DNA of 64,000 bases from Gordonia hankookensis (GCF_014673215.1 NZ_JACWMS010000003.1:1-64000), one strand, 5' to 3'. Shown: positions 18,016 through 28,747, counted from the first letter of the stretch. The notes: generated from the letters alone by a model not told the origin. Program-made: numbers and translations.

Positions 18016-19647
18016 TCACGACTTGCGAACCGTGATCTGCTCGTGCTCGACGTCCTCGGAGTCCATGGCCTTGGCCTCGGCCTCGTTCACGACGCGCTTG
18101 CCGTCGTGCGTCAGGTAGCTGTTCTTGAACTTGTTGGTCTCGTCCACCAGAGCCTCGGCCTGGTCGTCGGACAGCACCTTGCCACCGGCGATCGAGTCGT
18201 AGACGCCCTTCGCCTCGTGGTGCAGATGGCTCAGCAGCTGGGTCTCGAAGTTACGGACGTCGTCGACCGGCACGGAGTCGTAGTGGCCCTCACCGCACAG
18301 GTAGATCGAGACGATCTCGTCCTCCACGGAGAACGGGCTGTACTGACCCTGCTTGAGCATCTCCACCCAGCGCGCACCCCGCTCGAGCTGCGCCTTGGAC
18401 GCCTCGTCGAGATCGGAGGCGAAGGCGGAGAACGCCTCGAGCTCACGGAACTGGGCGAGTTCCAGACGCAGCGAACCGGAAACCTTCTTCAGGCCCTTGG
18501 TCTGTGCGGCACCACCGACACGCGACACCGAGGTACCGACGTTGATCGCCGGCCGGACGCCCTTGTTGAAGAGGTCCGATTCCAGGAAGACCTGGCCGTC
18601 GGTGATCGAGATGACGTTGGTCGGGATGAACGCCGAGACGTCGTTGGCCTTGGTCTCGATGATCGGCAGGCCGGTCATCGAGCCGCCGCCCAGTTCGTCG
18701 GACAGCTTGGCACAACGCTCCAGCAGACGGGAGTGCAAGTAGAAGACGTCACCGGGGTAGGCCTCGCGGCCCGGCGGGCGGCGCAGCAGCAGCGAGATCG
18801 CGCGGTAGGCCTCGGCCTGCTTGGTCAGGTCGTCGAAGACGATGAGCACGTGCTTGCCCTCGTACATCCAGTGCTGACCGATGGCCGAGCCGGTGTACGG
18901 CGCCAGCCACTTGAAGCCGGCCGAGTCGGACGCGGGTGCCGCGACGATGGTGGTGTACTCCATCGCGCCGGCCTCTTCGAGAGCGGTCTTGACACCGGCG
19001 ATGGTCGAGCCCTTCTGCCCGATCGCGACGTAGATGCAGCGGACCTGCTTGTTCTCGTCGCCCGATTCCCAGTTGGCCTTCTGGTTCAGGATGGCGTCGA
19101 TGCATACCGCGGTCTTGCCGGTCTTGCGGTCACCGATGACCAGCTGACGCTGGCCGCGGCCGATGGCTGTCATGGCGTCGATGGCCTTGATACCGGTCGC
19201 GAGCGACTCCTCGACGGGCTGACGCTCGAGCACCGAGGCCGCCTGCAGCTCGAGCACGCGCTCGGCCTCGGACTCGATGTCGCCCAGGCCGTCGATCGGC
19301 TTGCCCAGCGGGTCGACGACGCGACCGAGGAACTTGTCACCGACCGGAACCGAGAGCACCTCACCGGTGCGGCTGACCTGCTGGCCCTCTTCGAGTGACT
19401 CGTAGTCACCGAGGATGACGCAACCGATCTCGTCCTCGTCGAGGTTCAGGGCCACGCCGAGCACGCCGCCATCGAACTGCAGCAGTTCGTTGGCCATCGC
19501 GCCGGGCAGACCGCTGACGTGCGCGATACCGTCCGATGTGTCGGTGACGATGCCCACCTCGTCACGGGAGGCATCGGCTTCGAACGACGAGACATACTGC
19601 TCGATCGCTCCCTTAATCTCGTCTGGTGAGATCGTCAACTCCGCCAT
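18016..19647 (-). CDS. atpA: ATP synthase alpha subunit
   Basis: The 543-aa non-catalytic F1 subunit has the P-loop GDRKTGKT (172-179), a [14 protein letters not shown] segment and the C-terminal helical domain. It ends in an extra tail of about 35 residues ([20 protein letters not shown]) of the kind seen in mycobacteria, where the tail suppresses hydrolysis. It follows the fused b-delta gene by 71 bp. Confidence 0.97.
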   Translation of the reverse strand: MAELTISPDEIKGAIEQYVSSFEADASRDEVGIVTDTSDGIAHVSGLPGAMANELLQFDGGVLGVALNLDEDEIGCVILGDYESLEEGQQVSRTGEVLSVPVGDKFLGRVVDPLGKPIDGLGDIESEAERVLELQAASVLERQPVEESLATGIKAIDAMTAIGRGQRQLVIGDRKTGKTAVCIDAILNQKANWESGDENKQVRCIYVAIGQKGSTIAGVKTALEEAGAMEYTTIVAAPASDSAGFKWLAPYTGSAIGQHWMYEGKHVLIVFDDLTKQAEAYRAISLLLRRPPGREAYPGDVFYLHSRLLERCAKLSDELGGGSMTGLPIIETKANDVSAFIPTNVISITDGQVFLESDLFNKGVRPAINVGTSVSRVGGAAQTKGLKKVSGSLRLELAQFRELEAFSAFASDLDEASKAQLERGARWVEMLKQGQYSPFSVEDEIVSIYLCGEGHYDSVPVDDVRNFETQLLSHLHHEAKGVYDSIAGGKVLSDDQAEALVDETNKFKNSYLTHDGKRVVNEAEAKAMDSEDVEHEQITVRKS

Positions 19648-19718
19648 GGGTACTCGTCTTTCTTACTCAGTCCGGCTGGTGGTTTGGGTTGTTCGCTGGA
19701 TGTGTTGGTCTGGTCAGA

Positions 19719-21068
19719 TCAGCGCGGCAGACTCTCGGCCGCCTTCGCCAAACGGGTGGCGACATCGGCCTCGATCACCTCGTCGCCCACACCGATGCGC
19801 AGGCCTCCGAGCAACTCGGCGTCGATCTCGGTCTGAACCGAGATCGTCCGGCCGTAGATGCTGCCGAGCACCGACGAGAGTCTCGACTTCTGTGCGTCGG
19901 AGAGTTCGGCTGCCGACACCACATGCGCCACCGACTCGCCCCGGCGTGCGGCCGCGAGCTCGGCGAGATGGTCGACGGCGACGTCGGCCGGCTGCCCGTG
20001 CAGCAACGCGATGGTGTGGGACAGCAGATACCAGGTGTGCGACCCGACCTTCTCGCCCACCAACGATCGCAGCAGATCCACGCGCTTGTCGGCGGCGTGC
20101 GTGTGATCGGACAGCAGCGATGCCAGCCGCGGGTTCTGCTCCAGCAGCCGGGCCACGCCGAAGAGTTCGTTCTCGACCTGCTCGATCGACCCGTCACGCT
20201 CGGCGGCGGTGAGTACCACCAGCGCGTTCTGGCGCCGCAGCGCCGCGGTGAAGTCCGACGTCGACGACCAGCGCTGCCGGACCGCGGCCGACACGATCTC
20301 GACGACGATCGGTGAGACCTTGCCACCGAACAGTGCCTGTGCCAGCTGCACCTGTCCGTCGGTGTTGTCCTCGTCTTCGGTCAACCGCTTGCGCAGCACC
20401 GGATTACCGTCGATCAGGCCGATCACGTCGGTCAGTTCCACCGACGCCTTGACCAAGGTCTCGCTGTCGAGGGACTCGGATGCGGAATCGAACTCCTTGG
20501 CCACCGAACGCGCCGCCTCGCGACTGCTCGCCCGCATGGAGTGGAGTCCGATCAGTTCCGAGCTGTGTGCGACGAGATCCCCGGGTCCACCCGCCGACAT
20601 CGATTCGAGTTCGTCGATGACCCGATCAACGCTCTCGGACTGCGCGTTCGGATCTGACAGGTGCGAACGCACGAGCTGTCCGGCGCCGTCAACCGCGGTG
20701 AGCCCGAGGTCGGTGCGCAGGTCACGGACGAGGCTTGCACGGTTCAGAGCCACCTGGGACTTGCCGTGCTCGGTGATCCGCTTGACCTCGGAATCGGCTT
20801 GCGCCTTGAGGTCGCCCGAGATCGCCTCGGCATCCCGGACTGCGCCCTTGTGCAGTTCCTCGGCCTCGGCCTTCGCCTCCGCGACGGCGCGGTCGTGCGC
20901 AGCCTTAGCGTCGGCGACGCGAGCCTTAGCGGCCTCACTCTCGGACACGTGTTGCGCGATCGTGTCCTTCTGGGCGTTGACCGCCTTGGACAGCACCGGC
21001 CGCAGGTACTTCCAGAACAGGAAGATGATGATCGCGAAACCGATGAGGTTACCGATGACGATATCCAC
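19719..21068 (-). CDS. atpFH: Fused ATP synthase b-delta subunit
   Basis: The 449-aa protein joins a b-type N-terminus, with one membrane helix (DIVIGNLIGFAIIIFLFWKY) and a long Ala/Glu/Lys coiled coil to about 165, to a complete delta subunit (about 270-449, ending in GLRIGVGDEVIEADVATRL). This fusion is typical of mycobacteria and relatives and forms part of the peripheral stalk. Its GTG directly follows the TAA of atpF with no gap. The middle segment, about 165-270, links the two domains and has no separate function that I recognise. Confidence 0.95.
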   Translation of the reverse strand: MDIVIGNLIGFAIIIFLFWKYLRPVLSKAVNAQKDTIAQHVSESEAAKARVADAKAAHDRAVAEAKAEAEELHKGAVRDAEAISGDLKAQADSEVKRITEHGKSQVALNRASLVRDLRTDLGLTAVDGAGQLVRSHLSDPNAQSESVDRVIDELESMSAGGPGDLVAHSSELIGLHSMRASSREAARSVAKEFDSASESLDSETLVKASVELTDVIGLIDGNPVLRKRLTEDEDNTDGQVQLAQALFGGKVSPIVVEIVSAAVRQRWSSTSDFTAALRRQNALVVLTAAERDGSIEQVENELFGVARLLEQNPRLASLLSDHTHAADKRVDLLRSLVGEKVGSHTWYLLSHTIALLHGQPADVAVDHLAELAAARRGESVAHVVSAAELSDAQKSRLSSVLGSIYGRTISVQTEIDAELLGGLRIGVGDEVIEADVATRLAKAAESLPR

Positions 21069-21542
21069 TTAGTTCACCTTCTCCGTCGACTTGGCCGACA
21101 CGTCGACGCCGAGTACACGACTCGCCAACGTCGACGACAGTGCATCGACATCGTCACGGGCGGTCGAAGCCGCCTGATCCCCCTCGGCCTTCAGTTGTCT
21201 CGTGGTGTCGGCGAGAACGGCGTCCGCTTCCTCGGTGGCCCGCCGCTTCGCCTCTGCCAACTGCTCGTTGCCCTTGGCACGAGCCTCGTCCCGAATACCG
21301 GTGGCGTCCCCCCGGGCGTCCTTGAGCGCTGCCCGGTACTCGGTGTCCGCATCCTCGTAGCTCGCCGCGGCGGCCCGGTTGTCCTCCGCAGTCTTGGCGA
21401 TCATGGCGTCGCGATCGTCGAGCACCTTGAGGATCGGTGGCACGACCATCGTCCTGATGACCAGGAACACGATCACGAAGATCAGCAGGCACACGAAGAA
21501 CGTGCCGTTGGGGAGCAGGAAGTTCTCTGCGGCGAGATTCAT
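21069..21542 (-). CDS. atpF: ATP synthase b subunit
   Basis: This 157-aa peripheral-stalk subunit has one N-terminal membrane helix (FFVCLLIFVIVFLVIRTMVV) and a long, Ala/Glu/Arg-rich coiled coil. It pairs with the b part of the fused b-delta subunit encoded next. It starts 49 bp after atpE, and its stop codon touches the next start codon. Confidence 0.94.
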   Translation of the reverse strand: MNLAAENFLLPNGTFFVCLLIFVIVFLVIRTMVVPPILKVLDDRDAMIAKTAEDNRAAAASYEDADTEYRAALKDARGDATGIRDEARAKGNEQLAEAKRRATEEADAVLADTTRQLKAEGDQAASTARDDVDALSSTLASRVLGVDVSAKSTEKVN

Positions 21543-21591
21543 GGTTGGGTTGTTCCCTTAAATCCTAGGGCGACCCGGTCGATGACCGAGA

Positions 21592-21849
<258 letters not shown>

Positions 21850-21934
21850 TTAGAACTTTCCTTTCGGGTGAAACTGGCAATCGGGTTGCCAGGTCTTTGG
21901 GCCCGGCCAGCGGTGCCGGCCAGGGTCGTACTGG

Positions 21935-22696
21935 CTAGTGGTGGTCTTCGTCCATCTCCATCGCCTGGCTGAAGTACAGAATCGTCAGCAGGGCGAAGAT
22001 GAATGCCTGGATGAGTCCGACGAACAGGTCGAAGGATTTCCAGAGGGCGTTCGGCGCCCACATCACGTAGATCGGCATCAGCGCGATGAGCGCGACCATG
22101 ATGCCGCCCGCGAACATGTTGCCGAAAAGACGGAGAGAGAGCGAGACCGGCTTGGCGATCTCCTCGATGATGTTGACCGGCGCGATGGCGACCGAGTGGC
22201 CCTTCACGAGCCGGACCGGGTGGCCGATGATGCCGCGACGCTTGACGCCCGCGGCGTGGTACCAGACGAACACGAACAGCGCCAAGGCGTACACGAAGTT
22301 GACGTCGCTGGCAGGCGGCTTGAGCCACTCACTCGTGGAACCCTCGGACGTTCCGTACTGCGCCGGGATGATCGACAGCCAGTTGGCGATCAGGATGTAG
22401 GTGAACAGGGTCACCGCCAGCGGCAGCACGAAGCCGGCGATCTTCATGCCGATCGCGCCCTCGATCTGGCCGCGCATCTGGACGGTGATCGTCTCGAAGT
22501 ACAGCTGAACGTTGTTCGGCTTGTTCGACGTCATCTTGAACCGGACGAAGAACGCAAGCGCGATCACGATGACCGCGGCCACCGCACTGCCGATGACCGT
22601 GTCGAGATTGACGGTCATACCGAGCAGATCCACCTCGGTGTGGTGGCCGACCTCGATCGCCGACTCTGACTCGGCCAGGTAAGTCATTGCGGTCAT
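21935..22696 (-). CDS. atpB: ATP synthase a subunit
   Basis: This 253-aa membrane stator subunit forms the proton half-channels. The essential Arg is in [14 protein letters not shown]. The last helix is [19 protein letters not shown], and the protein ends in the acidic, His-containing tail EMDEDHH. The ATG overlaps the stop of the upstream atpI-like gene by 4 bp. Confidence 0.95.
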   Translation of the reverse strand: MTAMTYLAESESAIEVGHHTEVDLLGMTVNLDTVIGSAVAAVIVIALAFFVRFKMTSNKPNNVQLYFETITVQMRGQIEGAIGMKIAGFVLPLAVTLFTYILIANWLSIIPAQYGTSEGSTSEWLKPPASDVNFVYALALFVFVWYHAAGVKRRGIIGHPVRLVKGHSVAIAPVNIIEEIAKPVSLSLRLFGNMFAGGIMVALIALMPIYVMWAPNALWKSFDLFVGLIQAFIFALLTILYFSQAMEMDEDHH

Positions 22697-23106
22697 ATCT
22701 GCTTACGAAGTCCTTTCATCACCGGAATCACCGTGTTGAGCACCAGGATCACCTGGCCGACGGCGAGTCCGAACATCGCGCCCAGCCCGTCGGGCCGGAC
22801 CAGAATGGCCGCCACCAATGCGAGGACTGTGATGACCCCGAGGCGGAATGCGGAATTGAGGGCGAGCAGTTTCTTCCGGGGATCCTCCGCAGCGGCGACG
22901 TTCTCGACCGCCCGGATGACCAGTTTCGTGTTGATGAAGACCAGCACCACACCGGCGAGGAAGAAGGCGGCGAACCACGCATGCCCGAGGACGATCGCCA
23001 GCGCCGCGACGACGACGGTGACCACCCCCGCGATGATCGCCGGACGGCGGATGCCGGTGGGCGCCACCGGATAGACGGAAGCGGAGTCCGGGGCAGACGT
23101 TGTCAT
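22693..23106 (-). CDS. AtpI-like membrane protein, first gene of the ATP synthase operon
   Basis: This 137-aa protein has four hydrophobic segments ([20 protein letters not shown] and three more) and occupies the position of Rv1303 ahead of atpB. AtpI proteins help assemble the c-ring or supply Mg2+, but the role of the actinobacterial form is not settled. A 4-bp overlap with atpB shows co-translation. Identification rests on position and membrane topology more than on motifs. Confidence 0.82.
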   Translation of the reverse strand: MTTSAPDSASVYPVAPTGIRRPAIIAGVVTVVVAALAIVLGHAWFAAFFLAGVVLVFINTKLVIRAVENVAAAEDPRKKLLALNSAFRLGVITVLALVAAILVRPDGLGAMFGLAVGQVILVLNTVIPVMKGLRKQI

Positions 23107-23412
23107 GTGCCTCTCCTCTGCTCAGTCCCGTGCGTTGACACGAAGCATCGAGCGTGCGATCGGCGACTCGTGTCACCGGGCGTAAGCTCGCGGTTTTCTG
23201 TGACCCTACCAACACCCGTTCCTGCACCCACCGGGGGGTATGCACCCTTTGGGGAGTCCAGCGGCCGTCGATGCGGTGCGGATGGCGGCCTCCGGCTCCC
23301 GGAGGCGACGCGCTCGCGCCGAGGTCGTGCTACTACAGAGGATAGTACACGGCGTTTTACCATTGCCTTACCAAGGGGTCAGGACGCTCCCCTGGCGCGT
23401 GGGCGTCCCCGA
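23107..23412 (-). promoter_or_regulatory. Upstream region of the ATP synthase operon
   Basis: This 306-bp space separates wecA from the atpI-like gene; both are read leftwards. A hairpin with a perfect 7-bp stem GCCTCCG/CGGAGGC (23288-23306) may end the wecA message or sit in the atp leader. An AT-rich patch at 23336-23374 holds a TACTAT -10-like hexamer on the minus strand. TTGGTA lies 21 bp upstream of it, too far for a confident pair. TGCACCC occurs twice as a direct repeat near 23230. An atp promoter is expected here, but the exact site is not resolved. Confidence 0.4.
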
Positions 23413-24714
23413 TCAGGTCCCGCCCGGTACGGAATCGCGTCGATCGGAGTGGTCGGCGTGACCACGCGTCCGGATCTGGGCATAGCGCCGCTGCAGGCGG
23501 GGCGCCATCGTGACCAGCAGGGCGACGATCAGGCCTGCACCGAACATCGGTGCCACCACCGACATCGGGAAGAGGGTACTGGCCGCCGCGGAGAATGCGA
23601 GGACACCCACCCACAGGTAGATGATCAGCGCGACCCGTCGCTGCGAATGTCCGAGTTCCAGCAAACGGTGGTGCAGGTGCATCTTGTCGGGGGTGTAGAA
23701 GCCCACTCCGGCGCGCGTCCGTCGCACCACGGCCATCAGCATGTCCAGCATCGGCACGAAGACAACCGCCGCCACGAGGATCAGGGGCGACAACAGGGTG
23801 AACACGTCTGCGGGCCCATAGGCGTTGATCGCGATACGTCCGGACGCGCTCGTCGACGCCGCGGACAACATGAGCCCGATGAGCATGGCACCCGAGTCGC
23901 CCATGAAGATCCGCGCAGGCGAGAAGTTGTGGGGCAGGAATCCGAGGCAGGCGCCCGCGAGGGCGGTGGAGATGAGCGCAGGCGGGTAGTAGCTGACATC
24001 GCCGCCCTGGTCGTGGAGCAGACCGAGCGAGAACATGCAGATCGCCGACGCCGCGATCAGACCGAGGCCTGCGGCGAGGCCGTCCAGTCCGTCGACGAAG
24101 TTGATCGCGTTGATCGTCGCGACCGTGATCGCCACCGTCAGGAGGCCGGCCTGCAACGGGTCGAGGACCACGGTGCCGATGTCGGCAAACGGGACGTAGA
24201 GCAGGTACCAGCTCACCCCCATGATCACCAGGACCCCGGCCGCGGTCAGCTGTCCGACGAATTTCGTCAGTGCATCGAGCCCCCACCGGTCGTCGATGAC
24301 GCCGACCAGCACGATCACGAGTCCCGCGACGATCACCGCACTCATGTCGCTGGTGTAGGCGAATCCTCGGGTGAGCGCAGGCAGGTTGGCGGCCAGCGCG
24401 ATCGCCGCCACCATGCCGGCGAACATGCCGAGACCGCCCAGACGCGGCGTCGGGATCACGTGGACATCGCGCACCCGCGGCACCGCGACGGCCCCGATCC
24501 GGATGGCGAAGACCCGGACGAGCGAGGTCAGCAGATACGTGACGGCCGCCGCGGTCAGACCCACCAGCGCCAACTCCCGCAGCGGGACGCCCGCGCCGCC
24601 GTTGCCGACCACCGACAACGCGGTCAGGTGGACACCGGGATCACCGGCACCGAAGGCCAGGCCGGTGACCCCGTCAGCGAGGTCCTTGCCGGCCTGGGGA
24701 TCGAACACCCGCAC
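23413..24714 (-). CDS. wecA: WecA-type undecaprenyl-phosphate GlcNAc-1-phosphate transferase
   Basis: This 433-aa polytopic membrane enzyme moves GlcNAc-1-phosphate from UDP-GlcNAc to decaprenyl phosphate, which starts the arabinogalactan linker in mycolate bacteria. Its motifs are VGVIDDRWGLDALTKF, the catalytic NAINFVDGLDGLAAG, FMGDSGAMLIG and the His-rich KMHLHHRLLELGHS. The GTG at 24714 keeps the N-terminal extension (GNGGAGVPLRELALVGL) shared with Mtb Rfe and lies 4 nt after the stop of the glyA paralogue. About 11 helices are visible. The C-terminus is a charged cytoplasmic tail. Confidence 0.93.
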   Translation of the reverse strand: MRVFDPQAGKDLADGVTGLAFGAGDPGVHLTALSVVGNGGAGVPLRELALVGLTAAAVTYLLTSLVRVFAIRIGAVAVPRVRDVHVIPTPRLGGLGMFAGMVAAIALAANLPALTRGFAYTSDMSAVIVAGLVIVLVGVIDDRWGLDALTKFVGQLTAAGVLVIMGVSWYLLYVPFADIGTVVLDPLQAGLLTVAITVATINAINFVDGLDGLAAGLGLIAASAICMFSLGLLHDQGGDVSYYPPALISTALAGACLGFLPHNFSPARIFMGDSGAMLIGLMLSAASTSASGRIAINAYGPADVFTLLSPLILVAAVVFVPMLDMLMAVVRRTRAGVGFYTPDKMHLHHRLLELGHSQRRVALIIYLWVGVLAFSAAASTLFPMSVVAPMFGAGLIVALLVTMAPRLQRRYAQIRTRGHADHSDRRDSVPGGT

Positions 24715-24718
24715 AACG

Positions 24719-25936
24719 CTACCCGCCGAGCTCTCGTTCGATTTCCGCGCGGATCCCGGCGTGTTGGTCGCTGCCCACCGGATCCCGCAACCCGCGGATG
24801 ATCCAGCCGGCGATCGTCGGCATCGCCTCGACACCGAGACCGTCGAGCACGGCCGTCGGGGTGCCGACACGGATCGCCGAGCCGGTTGTGACCGGTTCTC
24901 GATCGAACGGCAACACGGCCCGGTCCACCACGATCCCGGCCGAGGCCAGACGTCGCTGCGCCTCGGCCCCGGTGAGCCCGATCGCGGAGACATCGGCCAC
25001 CGCGAGATGGATGTCGGTGCCGCCACTCACGATCCGGAGGCCGTGCCCGGAGAGCTCGTCACCGAGGCGCTGCGCCGCCACGACGGTCTCCGCCGCATAC
25101 GAGGCGAACTCGTCGGTCGCCGACTCCCGCATGCAGACCGCCTTGCCTGCGATCGATCCCATCGACGGTCCGCCCTGTATGAACGGGTGAACCGCCTTCT
25201 GCAGCACCGCGGCATGGGCGCCGCGGGCCAGGATCATCCCGCCGCGCGGCCCCTGCAGCACCTTGTGCGTGGACAAGGTGACGACGTCGGCATGAGGCAC
25301 CGGCGAGGCCAGCACTCCCCCGGCGACCAGCCCCGCGAGATGCGCCGCGTCGATCCAGAGGATCGACTCGGCCTCGTCTGCGATGGTCCGCAGGGCCGCG
25401 AAATCGATCGAGCGTGAGTAGGCGGCACCGCCCGCGACGATGATCCGCGGCCGGTGAAGCAACGCGAGATCGCGGAGCTCGTCGTAATCGATGCGTTCGT
25501 CGGATGGACGTACGCCGTAGTGGATCGGCGAGAACCAGCGGCCGGAGAAGTTCGCCCGGGACCCATGGCTCTGGTGCCCGCCCTGGTCGAGGCGCAACGC
25601 CAGGATCGGGTCGCCCGGCTGCGCGAATGCGGCGTAGACGGCGAGATTCGCGGCACTGCCCGAGAGCGGCTGGACGTTGACGTACTCGGCGCCGAACAGT
25701 TCGGCGGCGCGGTCGATGGCGAGTTGCTCGAGCTGGTCGGCGACCTCGCATCCGCCGTGGAAGCGCGCCCCCGGATAGCCCTCGGCATATTTCGCGCCGA
25801 AATCCGACGCCTGTGCCTCACGAACCGCTGGGCTGGCGGGCGTCTCCGACGCGATCAACTGCACAGTGGTTGCGCGGCGACGGCTCTCACGCTCGACGAG
25901 GTCGGCGACCTGGGGGTCGGAGTGGGCGAACGACAT
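24719..25936 (-). CDS. Serine hydroxymethyltransferase paralogue (GlyA2-like)
   Basis: This 405-aa fold-type I PLP enzyme aligns with GlyA. QLIASET, KYAEGYPG, QPLSGSAANLAVY, the Asp/His pair in WIDAAHLAGLVAGG, and the PLP Lys in STHKVLQGPRGG are all present. It differs at the E. coli Tyr64-Tyr65 position, which reads Phe-His (GARFHGGCE). Loss of that active-site Tyr suggests altered activity. It sits between sua5 and wecA, as a second glyA does in Streptomyces, so it is a conserved paralogue and not the housekeeping enzyme. The substrate is unknown. Spacing is 2 bp to sua5 and 4 bp to wecA, a tight operon. Confidence 0.82.
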   Translation of the reverse strand: MSFAHSDPQVADLVERESRRRATTVQLIASETPASPAVREAQASDFGAKYAEGYPGARFHGGCEVADQLEQLAIDRAAELFGAEYVNVQPLSGSAANLAVYAAFAQPGDPILALRLDQGGHQSHGSRANFSGRWFSPIHYGVRPSDERIDYDELRDLALLHRPRIIVAGGAAYSRSIDFAALRTIADEAESILWIDAAHLAGLVAGGVLASPVPHADVVTLSTHKVLQGPRGGMILARGAHAAVLQKAVHPFIQGGPSMGSIAGKAVCMRESATDEFASYAAETVVAAQRLGDELSGHGLRIVSGGTDIHLAVADVSAIGLTGAEAQRRLASAGIVVDRAVLPFDREPVTTGSAIRVGTPTAVLDGLGVEAMPTIAGWIIRGLRDPVGSDQHAGIRAEIERELGG

Positions 25937-25938
25937 CG

Positions 25939-26595
25939 TCAGCGCGCGGCCAGCACGTCGACGTCGAGATCGAGGACCTCGGCGATGGCGTCGATCGACA
26001 CCGCCCCTTCACGCAGGATTCGTGGCGTCGGTCCCGTCAGATCGACGATCGTCGACGGCTGGGCCTCCGCGGCAGTACCTCCGTCAAGGTAGACCGACAC
26101 CGACTCGCCGAGTTGGTCGCGGGCCTCGTCGACGGTGGTGGAGGGCTGCTGTCCCGACACATTGGCACTCGAGACCGCCATCGGCCCCACCTCGCGCAGG
26201 AGTTCGATCGCCACCGGATGCAGCGGCATGCGCAGCATCACCGAGCCGTTGGTGTCTCCCAGATCCCAGGCCAGCGACGGCGCCTGCTCCACCACGAGAC
26301 TCAGCCCGCCGGGCCAGAACGCCTCGACCAGGTCACGGGCGGCGGTCGACACCGACAACACCAGGCCGTCGATCGTGTGCCACGAACCGACCAGCACCGG
26401 GACCGGCATGTCGCGCCCTCGCCCCTTTGCGGCCAGCAACGCGGCGACCGCCTCGCTGTCGAACGCCTCGCAGCCGATGCCGTAGAGAGTGTCGGTCGGC
26501 AGCACCACGAGCCTGCCCGCCTTCGCCGCTCCGACGGCTGCGCGGATACCCGCCGCCCGGCCTTCCGGATCATTGCAGTCGAATACCGTGCTCAC
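25939..26595 (-). CDS. L-threonylcarbamoyladenylate synthase Sua5/YrdC
   Basis: This 218-aa YrdC-domain enzyme makes threonylcarbamoyl-AMP from Thr, bicarbonate and ATP, the first step to t6A37 in tRNAs that read ANN codons. The motifs are LVVLPTDTLYGIGC, the KGRGRDMPVPVL loop and SSANVSGQQPS. The GTG at 26595 is chosen because GGGAGG lies about 10 nt upstream and MSTVFDCNDPEGR is a normal family N-terminus. The longer reading frame extends into non-homologous sequence. It is the YrdC-only length, without the C-terminal Sua5 domain. It follows prmC by 46 bp. Confidence 0.93.
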   Translation of the reverse strand: MSTVFDCNDPEGRAAGIRAAVGAAKAGRLVVLPTDTLYGIGCEAFDSEAVAALLAAKGRGRDMPVPVLVGSWHTIDGLVLSVSTAARDLVEAFWPGGLSLVVEQAPSLAWDLGDTNGSVMLRMPLHPVAIELLREVGPMAVSSANVSGQQPSTTVDEARDQLGESVSVYLDGGTAAEAQPSTIVDLTGPTPRILREGAVSIDAIAEVLDLDVDVLAAR

Positions 26596-26641
26596 CCGGC
26601 CATCCTCCCACGCCCGCCGCCGGACGGTCGCTGCGGTCCGC

Positions 26642-27541
26642 TCAGACCCGGCGTGCTGTGACGAATCTGGGACGTCCCGCCAGGTCGTCGCGAGCACGGA
26701 CATCGTCGAAGGCACCCACCGCACCGACCACGTCCAGAACCGCGGCCGACGTCGTGTCATCGTGCTCGACACCCACCACGCCACCGGGCCGCAACAGTTC
26801 GGCGACGATCGGCATCATCGGTGTGATCACCGACATCCCGTCGGCCCCACCGAACACCGCGTCGGCGGGATCGTGGGCCACCTCCGGGGCGACCCGGGCC
26901 GCCTGTGGGACATAAGGCGGGTTGGCCACCACCACGTCCACCGAACCGGCCGGCAACATGGCGTGCATCTGCGCGGCGTCGGTCACGTCGGCCGCCACCA
27001 CGGCGATCCGGTCACGCACCTGAGGAGGTGCGCTCGCGACGTTGCGCCGCAACCACTCCAGCGCCTCCGGCGACCGCTCGACCGCCCAGACCCGCGCGTT
27101 CGGCAGCATCGTCGCGACCGCGATCGCCAGGGCACCACTGCCGCTGCACAGATCGACAACCGTGACGATGCCGGCTCCGTCGGCGATCCCGACCGCCCAT
27201 TCCGCGAGGAACTCGGTCTCCGGACGGGGAACGAAGACGCCAGGTCCGACGGCGAGCTCGGCCGGTCCGAACGAGGTGGTCCCGACGATGTGCTGCAAGG
27301 GGATTCGCCTCGCGCGACGGTCCACCAGACCACGAAACCGATCGCGGGTTTCCTGATCGAGTCCGTCGACGATCAGCAGCCGACCGCGATCGATCTCCAG
27401 GACTGCGGCGAGCAACCACTCGGCATCACCACGCGCGCTGTCGATCCCGGCGTCGCGCAGGGTCCGTTCCGCTCGCGACAACTCCGAGTCCACGCGAGCA
27501 GGCACCTCGCGGTGCGCAGTGTCCGACGGCTCCTCGGTCAT
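26642..27541 (-). CDS. prmC: Peptide chain release factor N5-glutamine methyltransferase PrmC
   Basis: This 299-aa SAM-dependent methyltransferase modifies the Gln of the GGQ motif in release factors. A helical N-terminal domain (about 15-85) is followed by the methyltransferase fold with VVDLCSGSGALAIAVA and the catalytic NPPYVP motif. The ATG at 27541 lies 4 nt after the prfA stop, the classical prfA-prmC pairing of enzyme and substrate. Confidence 0.94.
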   Translation of the reverse strand: MTEEPSDTAHREVPARVDSELSRAERTLRDAGIDSARGDAEWLLAAVLEIDRGRLLIVDGLDQETRDRFRGLVDRRARRIPLQHIVGTTSFGPAELAVGPGVFVPRPETEFLAEWAVGIADGAGIVTVVDLCSGSGALAIAVATMLPNARVWAVERSPEALEWLRRNVASAPPQVRDRIAVVAADVTDAAQMHAMLPAGSVDVVVANPPYVPQAARVAPEVAHDPADAVFGGADGMSVITPMMPIVAELLRPGGVVGVEHDDTTSAAVLDVVGAVGAFDDVRARDDLAGRPRFVTARRV

Positions 27542-27545
27542 CGCG

Positions 27546-28622
27546 TCATTGCGCTTCGAGGCGGGCCTGCCGATCGGCGGCCACCAGTGCATCGAGCAGC
27601 GCATCCATGTCACCGTCGAGCACCGCGTCGAGATTGTTCGACTTGTAGCCGATCCGGTGATCGGTGATCCGGTTCTCCGGAAAGTTGTAGGTCCGGATCC
27701 GCTCGGAGCGGTCGACGGTGCGGATCTGCGCGGCCCGCCCTTCGGCGGCCGCGGCGTCGGCTTCCTCTTCGGCAGCCGACTGCAGCCGGGCCGCGAGCAC
27801 CTGCATGGCCCTGGCCTTGTTCTGCAGCTGCGAACGTTCGTTCTGACAGGTCACGACGATGCCGGTGGGCAGGTGGGTCAGCCGGACCGCCGAGTCCGTC
27901 GTATTGACGCCCTGACCACCCTTTCCGGACGATCGATAGACGTCGACACGCAGATCAGACTCGTCGATCTCGACCTGGGCGACCTCCTCGGGTTCCGGAT
28001 AGATCAGTACTCCGGCGGCCGAGGTGTGGATTCGTCCCTGCGATTCGGTGACCGGCACCCGCTGCACCCGATGGACGCCACCCTCGAACTTCAGGCGAGC
28101 CCAGACACCGTCGCGCAGTTGTTCTCTCGACTTGATCGAGAGGGTGGCCTCTTTGTACCCGCCGAGGTCGGATTCGGTGACGCCGAGGATCTGCGCCTTG
28201 AAACCACTTCGCTCGCAGTACTTGAGGTACATCCGGGCCAGGTCGGCGGCGAACAATGCCGATTCCTCGCCACCGGCCCCCGATTTGATCTCGAGGACGA
28301 CGTCGTCGCCGTCGTGCGCGTCGCGGGGCGCCAGCAGATCGGTCAGTGTCGCATCGAGTTCGGCGACTGTGGTCTCCAGCGCCGGGATCTCGTCGGCGAA
28401 CGCCGGGTCGTCGGCGGCCAGTTCGCGTGCGGCGGCGAGATCATCGCGCGCGGCCTCCAGACGACGGTGGGTTGCCATGATGGGAGCGAGTTCGGCGAAC
28501 CGCTTGCCGACCCGGCGGGCGGCACCCGGATCGTCGTGCAACGACGGATCCGCCAGCTGTGCCTCGAGGCCGGCATGTTCGGCGAGGATGTCGTCGATCG
28601 CCGACGGGCTCTGCGTGGTCAC
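27546..28622 (-). CDS. prfA: Peptide chain release factor 1
   Basis: This 358-aa factor releases the peptide at UAA and UAG codons. The stop-codon-reading PxT motif (PVT, 190-192) and the catalytic GGQ (235-237, in [17 protein letters not shown]) are in place. Domain 1 is the N-terminal coiled region. The GTG at 28622 has GAGAGG 10 nt upstream and gives the usual family length. It follows rpmE by 125 bp and precedes prmC. Confidence 0.96.
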   Translation of the reverse strand: MTTQSPSAIDDILAEHAGLEAQLADPSLHDDPGAARRVGKRFAELAPIMATHRRLEAARDDLAAARELAADDPAFADEIPALETTVAELDATLTDLLAPRDAHDGDDVVLEIKSGAGGEESALFAADLARMYLKYCERSGFKAQILGVTESDLGGYKEATLSIKSREQLRDGVWARLKFEGGVHRVQRVPVTESQGRIHTSAAGVLIYPEPEEVAQVEIDESDLRVDVYRSSGKGGQGVNTTDSAVRLTHLPTGIVVTCQNERSQLQNKARAMQVLAARLQSAAEEEADAAAAEGRAAQIRTVDRSERIRTYNFPENRITDHRIGYKSNNLDAVLDGDMDALLDALVAADRQARLEAQ

Positions 28623-28747
28623 CTGGTGCGCACCTCTCAGGACATCTCTCGTGTCCGGCATCGCGAACGGCCGACAGGGATTCGGAGAACGAAAAACGAC
28701 GCCCCACCGGACGCGCAGAGCGCGCCGGCAGGGCGTCGTCGGTCGAG

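Noticed and set aside
22687..24801. 704-codon and similar long plus-strand frames over atpB/wecA (also 2096-3688 over mnoS)
   Set aside because: They are composition shadows of well-supported minus-strand genes and show no domain motifs.
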